Assembly (NCBI RefSeq): GCF_019925205.1
Contig: NC_083560.1
Location: forward strand, 65,423,266 to 65,487,265
Length of the DNA: 64,000 nt
Reading direction: 5' to 3'
Origin: Metopolophium dirhodum
Taxonomy: Eukaryota; Arthropoda; Insecta; Hemiptera; Aphididae
In this document: one piece after another, positions 1 through 12,030 of the stretch
Position numbering within the stretch: position 1 is the first letter of the stretch
Layout: the number at the start of each line of letters is the position of its first letter
Notes under the pieces: model-generated
Told to the model about the DNA's origin: nothing
Database searches by the model: none
What the model saw: the letters and a program-made list of their open reading frames with translations, nothing else
Translations under genes and position numbers: made by a program

Positions 1-2865
1 AACGTGACTGAACTACACTATACGATAAGTACACTCAATTGTGGTTATTACGACATAATAAAATTCAGTTAAATGGAAAATGAGTTAATTCTTTTTTACC
101 GACTATAAGCTTTCGTCGTCAATTTGAGGGTACAAACCCTATGTTTAACTCTCTGTCGTTGATTGTTAAAAAATATATATACAATAATGTTAATAAAACA
201 CAAAGCTATCTTTATAAATTATAATACAAAAAAAAGTTTTTAATATTAAATTTGTAATGTTTCTTTTTGTCATTTTGTACAAATTTTGTTTATACTGCAG
301 TATCATTATCGTGATAAGTATGATTAAATAATTTAAATTGTATTTATTATTTTTAAGTAATTATTATAATATAACTATTAACTACATGTTGTAACTCATT
401 TACCTCATCACAAGCTTTGCTTATAGAGGTTAATTAATCAAAAATATTGAACATTTTAATTATTTATATGTTATTTAATTGACGAAACAATAATAAAAAA
501 AAAAAAACACAGTTTGATTGAACCATTTGAGTTAATGCAAAATTATGATTAAAACGTATATTGTCATGACGTCACTGTAAATATTTTACATTTTTAACAC
601 ACTGTTTTATTTACTCGTGTAGACTAAAATTATCAGCGTAATACATAGTCGAGAAGTCAGTTCATATTATTTACACCAATCACAAAACTTAATTTCATAC
701 GACTAAATAATTTAAATCTGAAATCATGTCATAATATATTACAATTACTTATTAGTATACTGCAGTAGAATTACATATTTCAGTAATCTAATGTACTTGA
801 TTAAAATTATTAAAATTATTTTAAGTGCTCAGATACGTATTTTAAGTACTTTATCAAAGTATCTATATAAAAAATTAAATATAAATGTTCAAATACTTCT
901 TTTTAGCTTATATGTTTTTTATTTTAAATTCAAACACGTAGAATAAAAAATATAATAAGAAATGGATGTGTGCGTTTGAGTGAAAATATATATCCAACCT
1001 ACATGATTAAATATTACGAATTCGACAGAAGTTCAATTTGTATAAATATGTCTATCGTTTCACACTTTTGGGTTATAATTTTCAGAAACGTATTCAATAT
1101 AAATAATAAATTATTCAATTCAAAATTCCAGAATATACCGTGTATAGGCGTGTAGGTATACAATAATAGGTATTCATATTTTTTTGTGTGACTTAAGTAT
1201 ACTCCTCAATCCTTAACGAAGAAAACAGGTGATTAATTTATAATCACCCCAAATAATAGTATGATACGATATAAATTAATGCTCTATATAATTGATGTAA
1301 GACATGGAAATGCCAACAAAATTTGGTTTAATTGATAGGTAAAAAAAATAAAATTATATGTATACAATTTGAAAGTAGTTTAAAGTATCTATAGATGCTC
1401 TTTTAAAGTATGTATCTGCAGTACTTGAATAGTTTTAAAAATTATCTTTTACAACACTGCATATTTTATAATATTGTACATCGTCATACGTTTTCATTCT
1501 ACCTATAGCCTATAGGTACATTAATATTGTAATACTAAACAATAATTAATAATTTTCGGCGATTGCGGACGATCCTTGGACGTGCATATAATTATACGTA
1601 TCGAGCGTTCACCGAGTGTAACACATGGTCGTCAGATACTCGTGCAAGAAATGTGTTGTAAAGGTCCTTTAAATATTAAATCATATTTGGAATTTATTCA
1701 GGTTACTGAATAAAAAAAACATGCCTTTGGTCGACGTTTTTATCTTGTGGCATAAATGACTCCCGCATCAAATCGTCTGAAAACGGCCAATTTTGTTATC
1801 TGAAAAATAAAACAACAATATGAGTTAATGGGTTTGTTTGTTGCCATTATATCATGGCCTTCCGTACATAATTATAGTTATACGTGTAAGTTCTTGAGTT
1901 AGGACCCGGACTTTGATCATTTATAGTTTATACAATGCAATAACTAATAAGTTGAACCGTAGTAATATACTAATATATTATTATTTTTTTACGCTTGTAT
2001 CCAATTATTCCGTATAAAACGTCCAACGGTGTACGCGTTTTGTTCATTTATAAAACTCAAGAAATAAATGTACCTAATTCATTTATTGTTATTAAAACGT
2101 TTGTTTGTTTTTTGATTTTAAATGCGAACAAAATATCAACCAATTTACAATAACATGAATAATATGACCTTTTGTCGTTTCACTTTCATGAATAAATAAT
2201 TTTTCCAATCATGTTATTATTTTATATTTTGGAAACCGATAGAATAACAAGTGGCCATAATATTGAATAATTGCCCACGACCCCTTAGTCAAAATAATAT
2301 ATTGATTTAAATTATATTATTTTAAAGAGATAGTTTATTATTGCCTTTGGCTTTTGTGTACGAGGGTTGATATTAAAATAGTAATATTTTGTTTTTAATT
2401 TTTTTAATATGGTCACCAAAATTGATTTTTGTGTAAATAAAACAAAAAAAAACATCTAAACAAATATTAAATAAAAATTGTCATTATATAAAATCACTAT
2501 TAATAAAATAGATCGTTTTTTTTATTTTTAAGCAACAAGACATAGCTTATAAAAAAACATTAGCTAATAGCTCATATTTTGTCGAAACATTTTATCATTT
2601 ATGTTTGTTTTTTCGAATGTGAAGAGGCCATACTTTAAGATACTAAGTAAATGTATTTATAAACATAACACTGTCATAATTATTTTATGCAGAAATCAGT
2701 ATCCTCGCATGTTTATAGTAATGACCATGATTCGGTCCATTTTGAATTGTATAAAAACATTTTTTAGCATACCCATTTTTGTTATTTCATTCAAATATTG
2801 TATTCAAAAATTTACAATTAAAACAGTTCTTTCACTTACAGTGAAGTATTTGTACGTTTTTAGAT
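1..2865. other. AT-rich noncoding stretch, no gene seen
   Basis: No protein-like reading frame, RNA gene or clear repeat was recognised. The short open frames here (61 and 89 residues) are low-complexity products of AT-rich DNA. A slightly GC-richer patch near 1556-1660 has no recognisable content. Confidence 0.6.
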
Positions 2866-3370
2866 TCTGAGCGGAGCGAGGAAGCTAGTGGTTTTACAAT
2901 GGTGCTTATTTTTTTTTATCCTGTATACAAAATTTTTACCAGAAGGGGGCCTTTGATTTCACCATAATATATTATCTTATCTTTTAGCAAATTGGATCAA
3001 GTTGGTACTTTAGAGAAGTCATTTTTTGATTTTCTCAATAGTTATTTAATGCCACGGGAAAAACCACCAACAAATTACAAAAAACCGCTAAAAATGGTAT
3101 TTTAATTTCTAACACTTTGCTTATCACCATAGAAACGAATAAAAAATTATAATATTATAATATTAATTTAACTTACAGGATATAATAAATAATAACAATA
3201 TAAAAATAAAAATATCGAGACTGTCAAATCGTCTCCGCTCAGAATCGTTTTTCTTATACAATGCTATTATATCATTGAATTCAAGTGTAATACAATCAAT
3301 CCATTATACATTGACCCACTTATAACCGACTGTACAGCTGAGCGACATCCACTTACCCTTTTTTTTTTAT
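2866..3370 (+). repeat. GAGCGGAG dispersed repeat, copy 1 (internally deleted)
   Basis: The copy begins with the signature gattctgagcggagcgag followed by gttttacaatgg. It ends with the 3' module: ctccgctcagaatcg at about 3234, a small hairpin, gacccacttataacc at about 3313 and a T-run near 3360. It is about 0.5 kb, against about 0.7-1.1 kb for the longest copies in the window. The start is nearly the same as the minus-strand copy at 34061-34215, including a shared 'tcctgtatacaaaattt' block, so these two form a subfamily. Class unknown. Confidence 0.7.
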
Positions 3371-4294
3371 TCTAAAAATATATTATTTAAATTCCTTGTA
3401 TCTTCCAGTGTTTTGATTTTTCCTTCTATATGAGTTTTTAACACACAGTTCCTATATGTACTAGTATAAGTTCCAAAATGTATTTTCTTTATAGTGCATT
3501 ATTTAATACAATATTATTACTTATTAGTTATTAATACCCTAAATATACTAATAACCAAATAGTTTTTGGATAAAATATATTTGTATAATTATATATGTTC
3601 TGCTGTTTTAGTTTTGGTATACATATCCCTCGGCAGAAATATCGTTCTGATGAAATATTTTTCGGAATAAATATGGATCTAACAAATATACGAAACATCA
3701 AACTTATATAAACGATATATTTTTCGACAAGAATACGGTTATAATGAAATATTTTCAGATATTCTACGCACCCCCTAAAAGTTGTAACACACTTTCAATA
3801 AACATTCATACATCACTGTAATTCTGAATAAAAAGTACTTTTGAATAATGCCCAGAAAAGGAACACCACAGCGGCGCAGATTAAACGAAAACTATTCACA
3901 CTAAAATATTAAAATACAAAATTATAATTTTCCTAAACCCAGTATTAATTTTATAATTAGTTTTGCCTTAGGTTATAACTATGTTGGTATCGGAAATGTA
4001 TTGTAATAATATTTTATATTATTTTGATGGGCTTATACAAAAAAAAGTTCAAATTTCTATGGCACACTGCTCTATCTCGAATTTCTCCCAATAAAATATG
4101 TGACCACAGTTTCAATAATGAGAGGCCTAGAATAACTTTTTACATCAGAGGAATGCATTTTCTGCAAGGTCTGAAAAATATCAGCGTCGTTTTTCGACTT
4201 TGTTAAAGTTATTCAAAATTTAAATTCACTGATTCATATTTATATTAATTATTAAATGATTTATATGAACAACTTAAAAAATCAATTTTAGATA
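3371..4294. other. Noncoding stretch, nothing recognised
   Basis: AT-rich DNA between a dispersed repeat and a LINE insertion. The 60-residue open frame at 4024-4206 resembles nothing I know. Confidence 0.5.
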
Positions 4295-5692
4295 AGTAAC
4301 TACTTTTTTTTTTTTTTTTTTTTTTATTTATATATTTAGGTAATTTACAATCTATACTATATTATGTACAATGGGCAAATTTGATAATTAATATAATACG
4401 AATAACAGAATTTAACATTAAGGGGCAGGCACTCAGCAGCACCACCCGACCGAGAACATTTTAGATGTCGTGGTTTTTTTTTAATATTTTTATTTTTTTT
4501 ATTTTAGTAGGTCTCTAGGCCACTGCCTTTTGAGTCTTCTACGTACATTGCCAGGAAGTGAGGTGGAAGAAAGTTGCTTTATTAATGGATTTCTGTGAGA
4601 GTTTAAGTTGGAGTGAAATTTAGAGTAATGTGCTTTTGCTAATTGATTAAGTGTAGGAATTTTAAGGTCTTTGTGAAGATTTTTGTTTGTGAAATACCAA
4701 GGAGAAGATGTTATTAATCGTAGACAGATAGATTGAAAATCTTGAAGAGTGTTGGTGTTAGAGGGCTTTGCAGAGCCCCATAACTGGATACCATATGTCC
4801 AAGCTGGTCGAATTATTGATTTGTATATTGTTAGTTTATTGGAAAGGGAAAGTTTGGATTTTAGGAGTGGTCTAAGGATATGGAGTCTAGAGTTAACAGT
4901 TTTGCGTTTCAGTTTAATGTGTGGGCTCCAGGTTAAGCGTTTGTCGAGAGTTAGTCCAAGGTATTTGACTTCGTTTGCCTTAGGAATTGTTATATTGTTT
5001 AACGTGACAGGTGGAGAATCGAGATTACGTAGTGAAAAAGTTACTTGAACAGATTTAGTTTCATTTATTTTAATTTTCCATCTGTTTGCCCACAAGCTGA
5101 TCATATTTAAATGGTTTTGAATCATTTCGCTGGCTGTGAGCCTGTGACGTGGCTTTCGTGAGAGGCGGTTATTAGCGTATCATCAGCGTATGTGCCTAAA
5201 GATGTATAAAATGTCTTGGGTATGTCATGAGTGAAAATCGAGTAAAGGAATGGAGCGATGTCGCTTCCTTGTAGGACTCCAGCTCTAATAGTGTAACGGG
5301 TTGAGTAGGTGTTATTTAGGCGAACTGTAAAGAAACGATTTGATAGATATGATTTTATCAAGAGGAAAAGAGGGGCGGGTAAGAACTTTTTAAGTTTGTA
5401 CATTAGTCCGTCATGCCAAACCCGATCAAAGGCTTGGGAGATGTCAATGAATACTGCTGTACAGAAATGTTTTTTTTCCAGGGAGCTGGATATGATATCG
5501 ACTGTTCTGTGTAATTGGTGCAAAGTAGAATGTTTTGATCTGAATCCGAATTGTGTGTGTGGAATTATGTTTTTTGAAGAAGCAAAATGAATGAGTCTTT
5601 TTAAAAGAATTTTCTCAAAAAATTTTGAAAAGGTTGGGAGAAGACTTATGAGTCTGTAAGAGGCGAGATCTTGTGGTGGTAGTAACTACTTT
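4295..5692 (-). mobile_element. 5'-truncated Jockey-type LINE with exact target-site duplication
   Basis: A non-LTR retrotransposon fragment on the minus strand. The duplication agtaactacttt flanks it at 4295-4306 and 5681-5692. The element's poly(A) tail appears as a T-run at about 4304-4325, the expected target-primed reverse transcription product. It keeps only the C-terminal half of the reverse transcriptase plus a 3' UTR of about 190 bp. RNase H is absent, and the protein ends in a basic 'LKRQWPRDLLK', which fits the Jockey clade. 5' truncation explains the missing gag, endonuclease and N-terminal RT. The exact duplication suggests a fairly recent insertion, although the frame is already shifted once. 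Confidence 0.9.
4499..5683 (-). pseudogene. Jockey-type reverse transcriptase, C-terminal part, frameshifted
   Basis: Read 5' to 3' on the minus strand, the frame opens at the truncation point (about 5683) with a 'PPQDLASYRLISLLPTFSKF'-type RT segment. It continues through 'TQFGFRSKHST', then catalytic motif A 'FIDISQAFD' and the YADD box at about 5179-5190 (both catalytic Asp present). A frameshift lies close to 5122-5130, where two frames overlap. The rest (4499-5125) carries the RT thumb-type 'LGLTLDKRLTWSPHI' and the Jockey-like C-terminus. It would reverse-transcribe LINE RNA at a nicked target, but this copy cannot work: it is truncated and frameshifted. The start is the truncation edge, not a true initiator. 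Confidence 0.88.
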
Positions 5693-7965
5693 ACAAAAAC
5701 AAATCTATAATTTTTTTGAAATAGATATATATATACATATAATATATATATATACATTACTACATGATGTGTTTGTTTTTAAATTTATTTGTTATTCAAT
5801 ACATTGTTGTATTAGTATCTATATGTATTTATAATATCGGGAAATAAATTTAATAGTGAAACATTTAGGTACTAAAAACTATATAAATATAAATACTTAT
5901 GGAAAAATTAACAATTTGTAAGTAGCGTTCTAATTTGAAAACATTTTAAAGTAGCTTGCAGGGATGAAAATAATTTTGGGCTTTTAGACTAATAAGAATT
6001 TGAGTATCACCTGAAATATTGAAATGTAGGTCTAGTTGTATCTCGTATCCACGCAATGTATATTGGGTGCATAACCTTGACCGATTGGTTCAGTGCCTGA
6101 TTTACGATGGAGATAGTGAACTGCGAACACTGATATAATATCGGTATTATGTTTTATTGACATTTTTACGATAGATTCTGCTGGTCCATCTGAAACAATA
6201 TGAGAATGTTATTTTAAATATAATATTTAAATTATAATACAGTAAAATAATATTCGTACCGTCAAATTCCTGTACTTATATATTTTATACCTATACATTA
6301 AATATAATTTGAGCTGTGGTCTAGTCGTAGTTACATACAGTGTTAGGAACAGATAACAAAAAAATCGTATGGATTAAGATAAAGATAACAACACTACATT
6401 TTATCTAAGATACAGATAAAAGATAAAAATATTTTATCTAGATAATTATCTAAATATTTAAATAACAGATAATTTTAGAAATTAAAATTAAAACAACTAA
6501 TTAAAAAAAATATATATATCGTCATGTAAGTACACAAAATAATACACACACAAGAGAACCCATGGCCATTCTTGCCGGGCGGGTGGTGGGGTCACCGGCC
6601 ACTTTTCGTGTCACGTACTATTATTAATTAACAACATTGAAAAGATATTTACGAGTATTGTGTATTTGTGTATACGAAATAATGTTTATTATTATTATAC
6701 GGCATGTGCAATTAAAATTGGCTTAGAGATTGTTTATAGTCCATAGATTTTAGATTTATAATGTAAAACATAAAACCCGAAATACATAAATAGCATCTCA
6801 TGTATTGCTCATCAGACTTATTGTCATTAATTTCAGACGCATTGCAAATACTGAAAGAATAGACGGCGGTTTATCTTTATTTCTCAATGAATAATATTAT
6901 ATTCTATGGAATTTTGTTTAGGACGGCGGTGGTTATAACTTGCCATTTGTTCTATTATTCGAATTTTAATTATAGTTTAAAAATATTTATAAAATTCTGG
7001 GAATTTGACATATTTGTTGCGACAGTAATATACTAATATAGACGAATTACATAAATAAATTAGTATATTATATTATATATTATTAACCGAATACAGAATA
7101 TTAATTACTAATAAGTAATAAATAGGAATAATTTATAGTCTTTTCAGAATAACGTCATATATTTTTAGCCCTGGATGTTATTTTACGTACAAGTTGTGCC
7201 TCAGATAATGACTTGAACATTTGTGCGTCTTGCCGAGATTTTGTCTATAAACTGTATCTTGGTTACGTGGTTAGGTATTTAGGTCGAATATATTTCTGTA
7301 GATATGAATTCTTCTCCTCGACTTCTAGACGGATGAACTTCCAAGCCGTTTGTATTTTCCTCAGTCGGCCCAAATTTTCCAAATTTATATTTTTATTTTG
7401 AGTTGTCGAATCAAAACGTTGTTTGTTCACGATTGTCCTACAAAACAAACCAATAAATACATTCAATCCTATATTATAAACACGTGTTACAGTAACTATA
7501 AAATAAATTGATACCATATAATATTATATATTTTAGTTTTTTAGTAATTAGTAATCACTAGAAAATCTATCAAACAAATATTTTTAAGTACTGTTTGAAA
7601 AAAGTATAGATTGTCATAATGCCATTTGATTTTCAAAGTCAACCCTCATAAAAATTAACCACTTAGAGATAGAAAAAAATATAAAATTTAACAAATCATT
7701 AAAAAATTTTTTAGATAAAAAACATTCGTATTACCTACAAATAGTTCATTATTTCGACACTTAATGTAATTTGAAAGAGTATCTACATATACTATCGGTT
7801 AGGTTATATTATTATACTTGGTAGGGACTAGGGAGCGGAAATCGAGTGCTACAGTGGTAGTAGTTACATAATTATAATAGTTCATGATAAACAGTTATTG
7901 AAAGTAGGTACAATTTGAGGTTATTAATATCGTTATAATCCAATTATTCGTTACTTTCAGTCCAC
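5693..7965. other. Noncoding stretch with one GATA-rich patch
   Basis: No gene seen. At 6355-6480 the motif agataa/ttatct recurs many times in both orientations; this may be a decayed transposon end or a simple imperfect repeat. A GC-richer patch at 6545-6620 is unexplained. The open frames near 7213-7517 overlap on both strands and resemble nothing known. Confidence 0.5.
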
Positions 7966-7972
7966 CAATATC

Positions 7973-8983
7973 CTAGACGTAACTTGGCGGGGGCGAATAG
8001 GGGCAACTGCCTCCGCGACCAAAAATTGGTGGGGGCAATGTCCCACCAACTGAACTATACTCGACTATTGGTTAATTGCAGGCTGTTCTGTGGCCTATAA
8101 TGACGTCTATAATATATATTGCTAGATTAGATGGAGGTGAAGCTTTCAATACAGACAATTTATCAAAATTTTTAAAAATAAATACTTCACTGTCCTTGAT
8201 ATTATAATTACTGACATAGAAACTAAATGTTCTGAAAATAATTCAAATATATTAAATGCTGTGCAACATGTTTCAACTTTACAAAATTGCAAATATGAAG
8301 ATATTTTAGAAGTTTCTAACACTTATAACATAGAAATGAATGAGTTACAGGTAGACTTAAAGTTGTTTGGTAAAATGTGTTTTCTGAAACAAATATTTGA
8401 TAACTTTGAAGACTGTCTTAATTATTTTATGCTTCAAGATCTTTCAAGTTTATTTGAAAATGTATATAAACTATTCAAACTTTTTTTTTATCAATTCTTA
8501 TGAGTTTGGTTTCATCAGAGCGTTAATTTGCATCTTTACGCCTTCTTAAAACTTATACTCAAAATAGTATTAGACAAGAAAGGCTAAAGGGTTTAGCTTT
8601 ATTACATATATAAAACAAATTTTGAAATAATTATTGACCAATTCGATGCACAATCAACAATTCGAAGCAGACGATTGCAACTAAAATAAGTTTGGCTTCA
8701 AATTTATGTTTATTGATACTATTATTATCATTATTTTATCAATATACAATATTCTTATGTATAAAAAAAGTTATTTTCTATAATGTTTCTTTGTAATTTT
8801 TATATAATTATAAATATTAATTATGGTTTAAAAAAAAGTAGTAATTTTATTATTGTTTGGTAAAAAACTTAAAGTATATATAAAAAAAAATGTTTAAATT
8901 TAAATAAGATTATGAAATTGTGTAGAGATTTGCAAAAATTATTTTTTCCCCCACGTGAAAAGAGCCCAAGTTACGCCTAAGAA
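7973..8983 (+). mobile_element. hAT DNA transposon remnant (ZMYM1-like transposase type)
   Basis: The two ends are inverted repeats: 'tagacgtaacttgg' near 7974 on the left and the complement of 'taggcgtaacttggg' near 8965-8979 on the right. The 7-bp string caatatc flanks them at 7966-7972 and 8984-8990, seven positions of the 8-bp duplication usual for hAT. Inside is a decayed transposase with a recognisable C-terminal dimerisation region. At about 1 kb it is much shorter than an autonomous hAT, so it is internally deleted. Confidence 0.75.
8225..8689 (+). pseudogene. Decayed hAT transposase, C-terminal region
   Basis: An 80-residue open frame (8261-8503) ends in a 'LFENVYKLFKL'-type segment that in hAT proteins precedes the dimerisation domain. 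After frameshifts, a different frame at 8539-8610 reads 'LKTYTQNSIRQERLKGLALL', close to the conserved hAT C-terminal block found in ZMYM1-like proteins. A third frame at 8621-8689 gives the tail up to a TAA. The usual 'ER.FS.L' residues just before this block are damaged. The protein would have bound transposon ends and catalysed cut-and-paste transposition; the DDE catalytic core is not recognisable, so the copy is dead. Confidence 0.75.
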
Positions 8984-8990
8984 CAATATC

Positions 8991-11311
8991 AAACTTATTA
9001 TTTCTGGTATTTAAAAATTATTGTAATAATTATCAAATATTGTAATTTACAAATGAAAAATACATAAGCATATCTCATAAAAATATCTAACTCTGAGGTG
9101 CATGAATCTCGCCAACTGAATAAACGTAAAATAACATTTCTTTTACGTACAAATTCATAAAAAAAATACCTTACTAAGTTTATGTATAATGTTTTTACTT
9201 TTTAGAATTAATACGTTGAAAATTAAAATAAGTTTGACTAATAAATTAGTAAAGGTGAAAAAATAAAATAAATACATGGTATTTTAGAAACAATTGAAAT
9301 TAGACATTTTGAAAAAATTGTGCTTTTAAGTACCTACTACCTATACTGTGGCAGTGAGTAACATGTTATGACAGCTATGTACACTCAGTGATAATATTAT
9401 TTTAATGTCTGACATAAATTATTTTAAATCTTTAGTAAAACTTAAAACGGTTCAAAATATTATTATCTTGTTAAATTAATAGAATCGAAAACGTTATATT
9501 ATATAGTGTGTACGCGTGGGGTAAAAGTGTTATACATTTTTCTTCCTTCTCTATTCGAACGTATATTTTTGTGACACTGTATACACTGTACTCATTTTAC
9601 TTCGCTCAGAGAGATTACATTATGCAAATAATTTCCAGACCCCGGGAGTTTCGCGTCCGGCGTGTTACGCATTACAATTCAAAAACATCCCTTGCCGATG
9701 GGAATCGGCGGAATATCAAACGGAGAAATATATTCCAAAACAGAATGTATTTGACGTTGCTCGGTTAAAGAGCATCAAGTGTAGGTATATCTATCGTATT
9801 TGTTTATTGAAATAATTTTCCGAATCGCGTGTAGTCGTCTGAAAGTTTATCATAAAATATTATTATGTAGTACCTACCTACCAATATTATAGTACCATAA
9901 TATTATATTGTATAATGTTATACACCTATATACTGCGAGCAAAGTCTCTTCGCGAGGTTATTAAAACCTGTAGTCTGAGTGGCTGCACCGCAGGGGTAAT
10001 AAGATTTCGCAGTTTCTCCACAATCATCATCAGTCTTAAAGCTTAAAATATTTATGAACATAACATTAAAGCATGCCGGGAACACAAAAGTATCCGCTTT
10101 AATTGTCAATAATGGATAAATGACAAATACATTTTGTGGTGCAATGTTGTTACGGAATAAAGATTAAAATTATTATGGTGGAGTGTGACGCACTGTGATC
10201 AAAAGGGATGGTATCTACGCTCAAAGGACAAAAAGAATTATTAATAAGCCGCAATTAACGTCAAATAATTTCTTATGTTGTATCGATATACCGGCGATTG
10301 TTGTATTATGATCATTATATCCATACGTGTGACGTAACTAAAGTAATAATTATTATATCAACTCAGAAATCCGTCTACAGTTACGCGTACCTATAAATAC
10401 ATGTTGATGTTAGTAAGAAAATAAGAAATTTAGAAGACATTTCGGGCCACTCATAAAAACCTTTTAACTATTGTTTTTCTGTATATATTATATTTTATTT
10501 TTATGAAAGGGTAATACTTAGACTGTCTTATATCTAAACGACTAAACATCGGCTACCTACTAAAATTGCGCATCTAATGTCATAATGAGTAATGATGACT
10601 AGATAGGTATTGAGTTTATGTTTATAAAGATTATTTAATATAAATAAAGTCAAACTAAAAAATATATTTCTAAATTCAAATAATATAAATTCTAATTTTT
10701 ATAATACCGATGAACAATTAATGTACACAACATAGGTTGAATTTAAATAGAAAAATTTAATTTTTAAATTACAACCCATTTTCCGAAATTCCTTGGCATT
10801 TCTAGCTATTAACAATTATATGTCCCAAGTATTACGTCGTTATAGTTGCGCATCATGCAGTTCATTGAATGATTGAATTGAACTGTAAAAGCGTACCTAT
10901 CATACATCGAGAATTATATCGTTAATAATATTCTTTTAAGTAAAGCTCGTTAAAAATCAACAGGTGTTTTAATCACTGTAAAAAAAAATAGATATACGTA
11001 TGAATTATATTTAATTTATAATATTATGATATTATGGCACGAAGTCCGGAAGTATGATAGAACATAAGTCGTAATGACCATTATTAAAAACAATGGTAAC
11101 ACTCCGTTGAATTTGTACGACCTTTAGTTGGACCTTTAAAATATGGTCGCAATTTATTGTTTACTCACGATGGAATTATATTTTATAACGTACTGGCACA
11201 AACTATTTCCTGATCGCTTTCCACGTAAAACAAATGACTAATTAAAATGTAAGTACACGTTTCGTGAGTTGATTTCATTTTTCGTATCAAGCATCAACAT
11301 TGTGATTTTTA
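8991..11311. other. Noncoding stretch, with a GC-richer island at about 9590-9770
   Basis: Mostly featureless AT-rich DNA. The island at 9590-9770 has an 86-residue open frame (9508-9768) rich in Arg, preceded by a plausible splice acceptor (pyrimidine-rich run ending in ctcag at about 9608). The donor at its end is poor and the minus strand is also partly open, so I do not call an exon. A 63-residue minus-strand frame (9918-10109) has no resemblance I recognise. Confidence 0.4.
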
Positions 11312-12030
11312 GAGTCTGAGTGGAACGATGAATGTATTAATTTTACAATGATGTGTGTTTTTTTTTTTTAATTTTTTTTTGTGTCTGTCATCACCTGTTT
11401 ACGGACATTTTCAGTTTCCATTTTTTTTAGTTTTTTTTCTATAAATATCAATAAAATTTTATTCGTTGGGTAAAAAAGCGTGAAAATTTAATAGAAGGCT
11501 CCTAGTATATTGTTTCAAAGACAGATGATTAAAATTAAAAATACATAGTCACAATTTTTTTTTATAAGCATTTAAAGTTCAAATCTTGACAAAATACTGA
11601 AAAATCACAAAAAATAGCAAATTATTTTGAGTTGAAAATTCATAAAAATTTTTCTTTTTAAATCTAAGATTTGAAAATATAATACAAGATTATCCATAAG
11701 TTTGTCTACCTTTATCAAAGAAAAATGTCTACAAGAAAGTCAAATAGAATTTTTATGAGCATTTGAAATTCATATTTTTACAACATTTGATATTCACTCG
11801 ATTTCTCATGTATCGGTTTTGTTATTTTATTGTCATTCAAAAACGAATAACTGTACTTATACTTGGTAATATCATAGGCTGACTGACTGTTTTCGCTCAG
11901 AATCGTTTTTCTTATACAATGATATTATATCATTGAATTCAAATTTAACACCATCCATTACAGTGACCCACTTGTAACCTATACTGTTCAGTAGAGTGAT
12001 ATCCACTTACCCACCTTTTTTTCATTATAT
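11312..12030 (+). repeat. GAGCGGAG dispersed repeat, copy 2
   Basis: This copy runs from gagtctgagtggaacgatg through the T-rich block at about 11350, the internal 'cgttgggtaaaaaagcgtg' motif at 11464, and the 3' module (tcgctcagaatcg at 11895, gtgacccacttgtaacc at 11962) to the final T-run near 12020. It is the most complete plus-strand copy with both ends clear, about 0.7 kb. No coding capacity is evident. Confidence 0.75.

Noticed and set aside
9508..9768. Possible Arg-rich exon
   Set aside because: The acceptor looks fair but the donor is weak, and both strands are partly open in this GC-richer patch. Left as an unexplained island.
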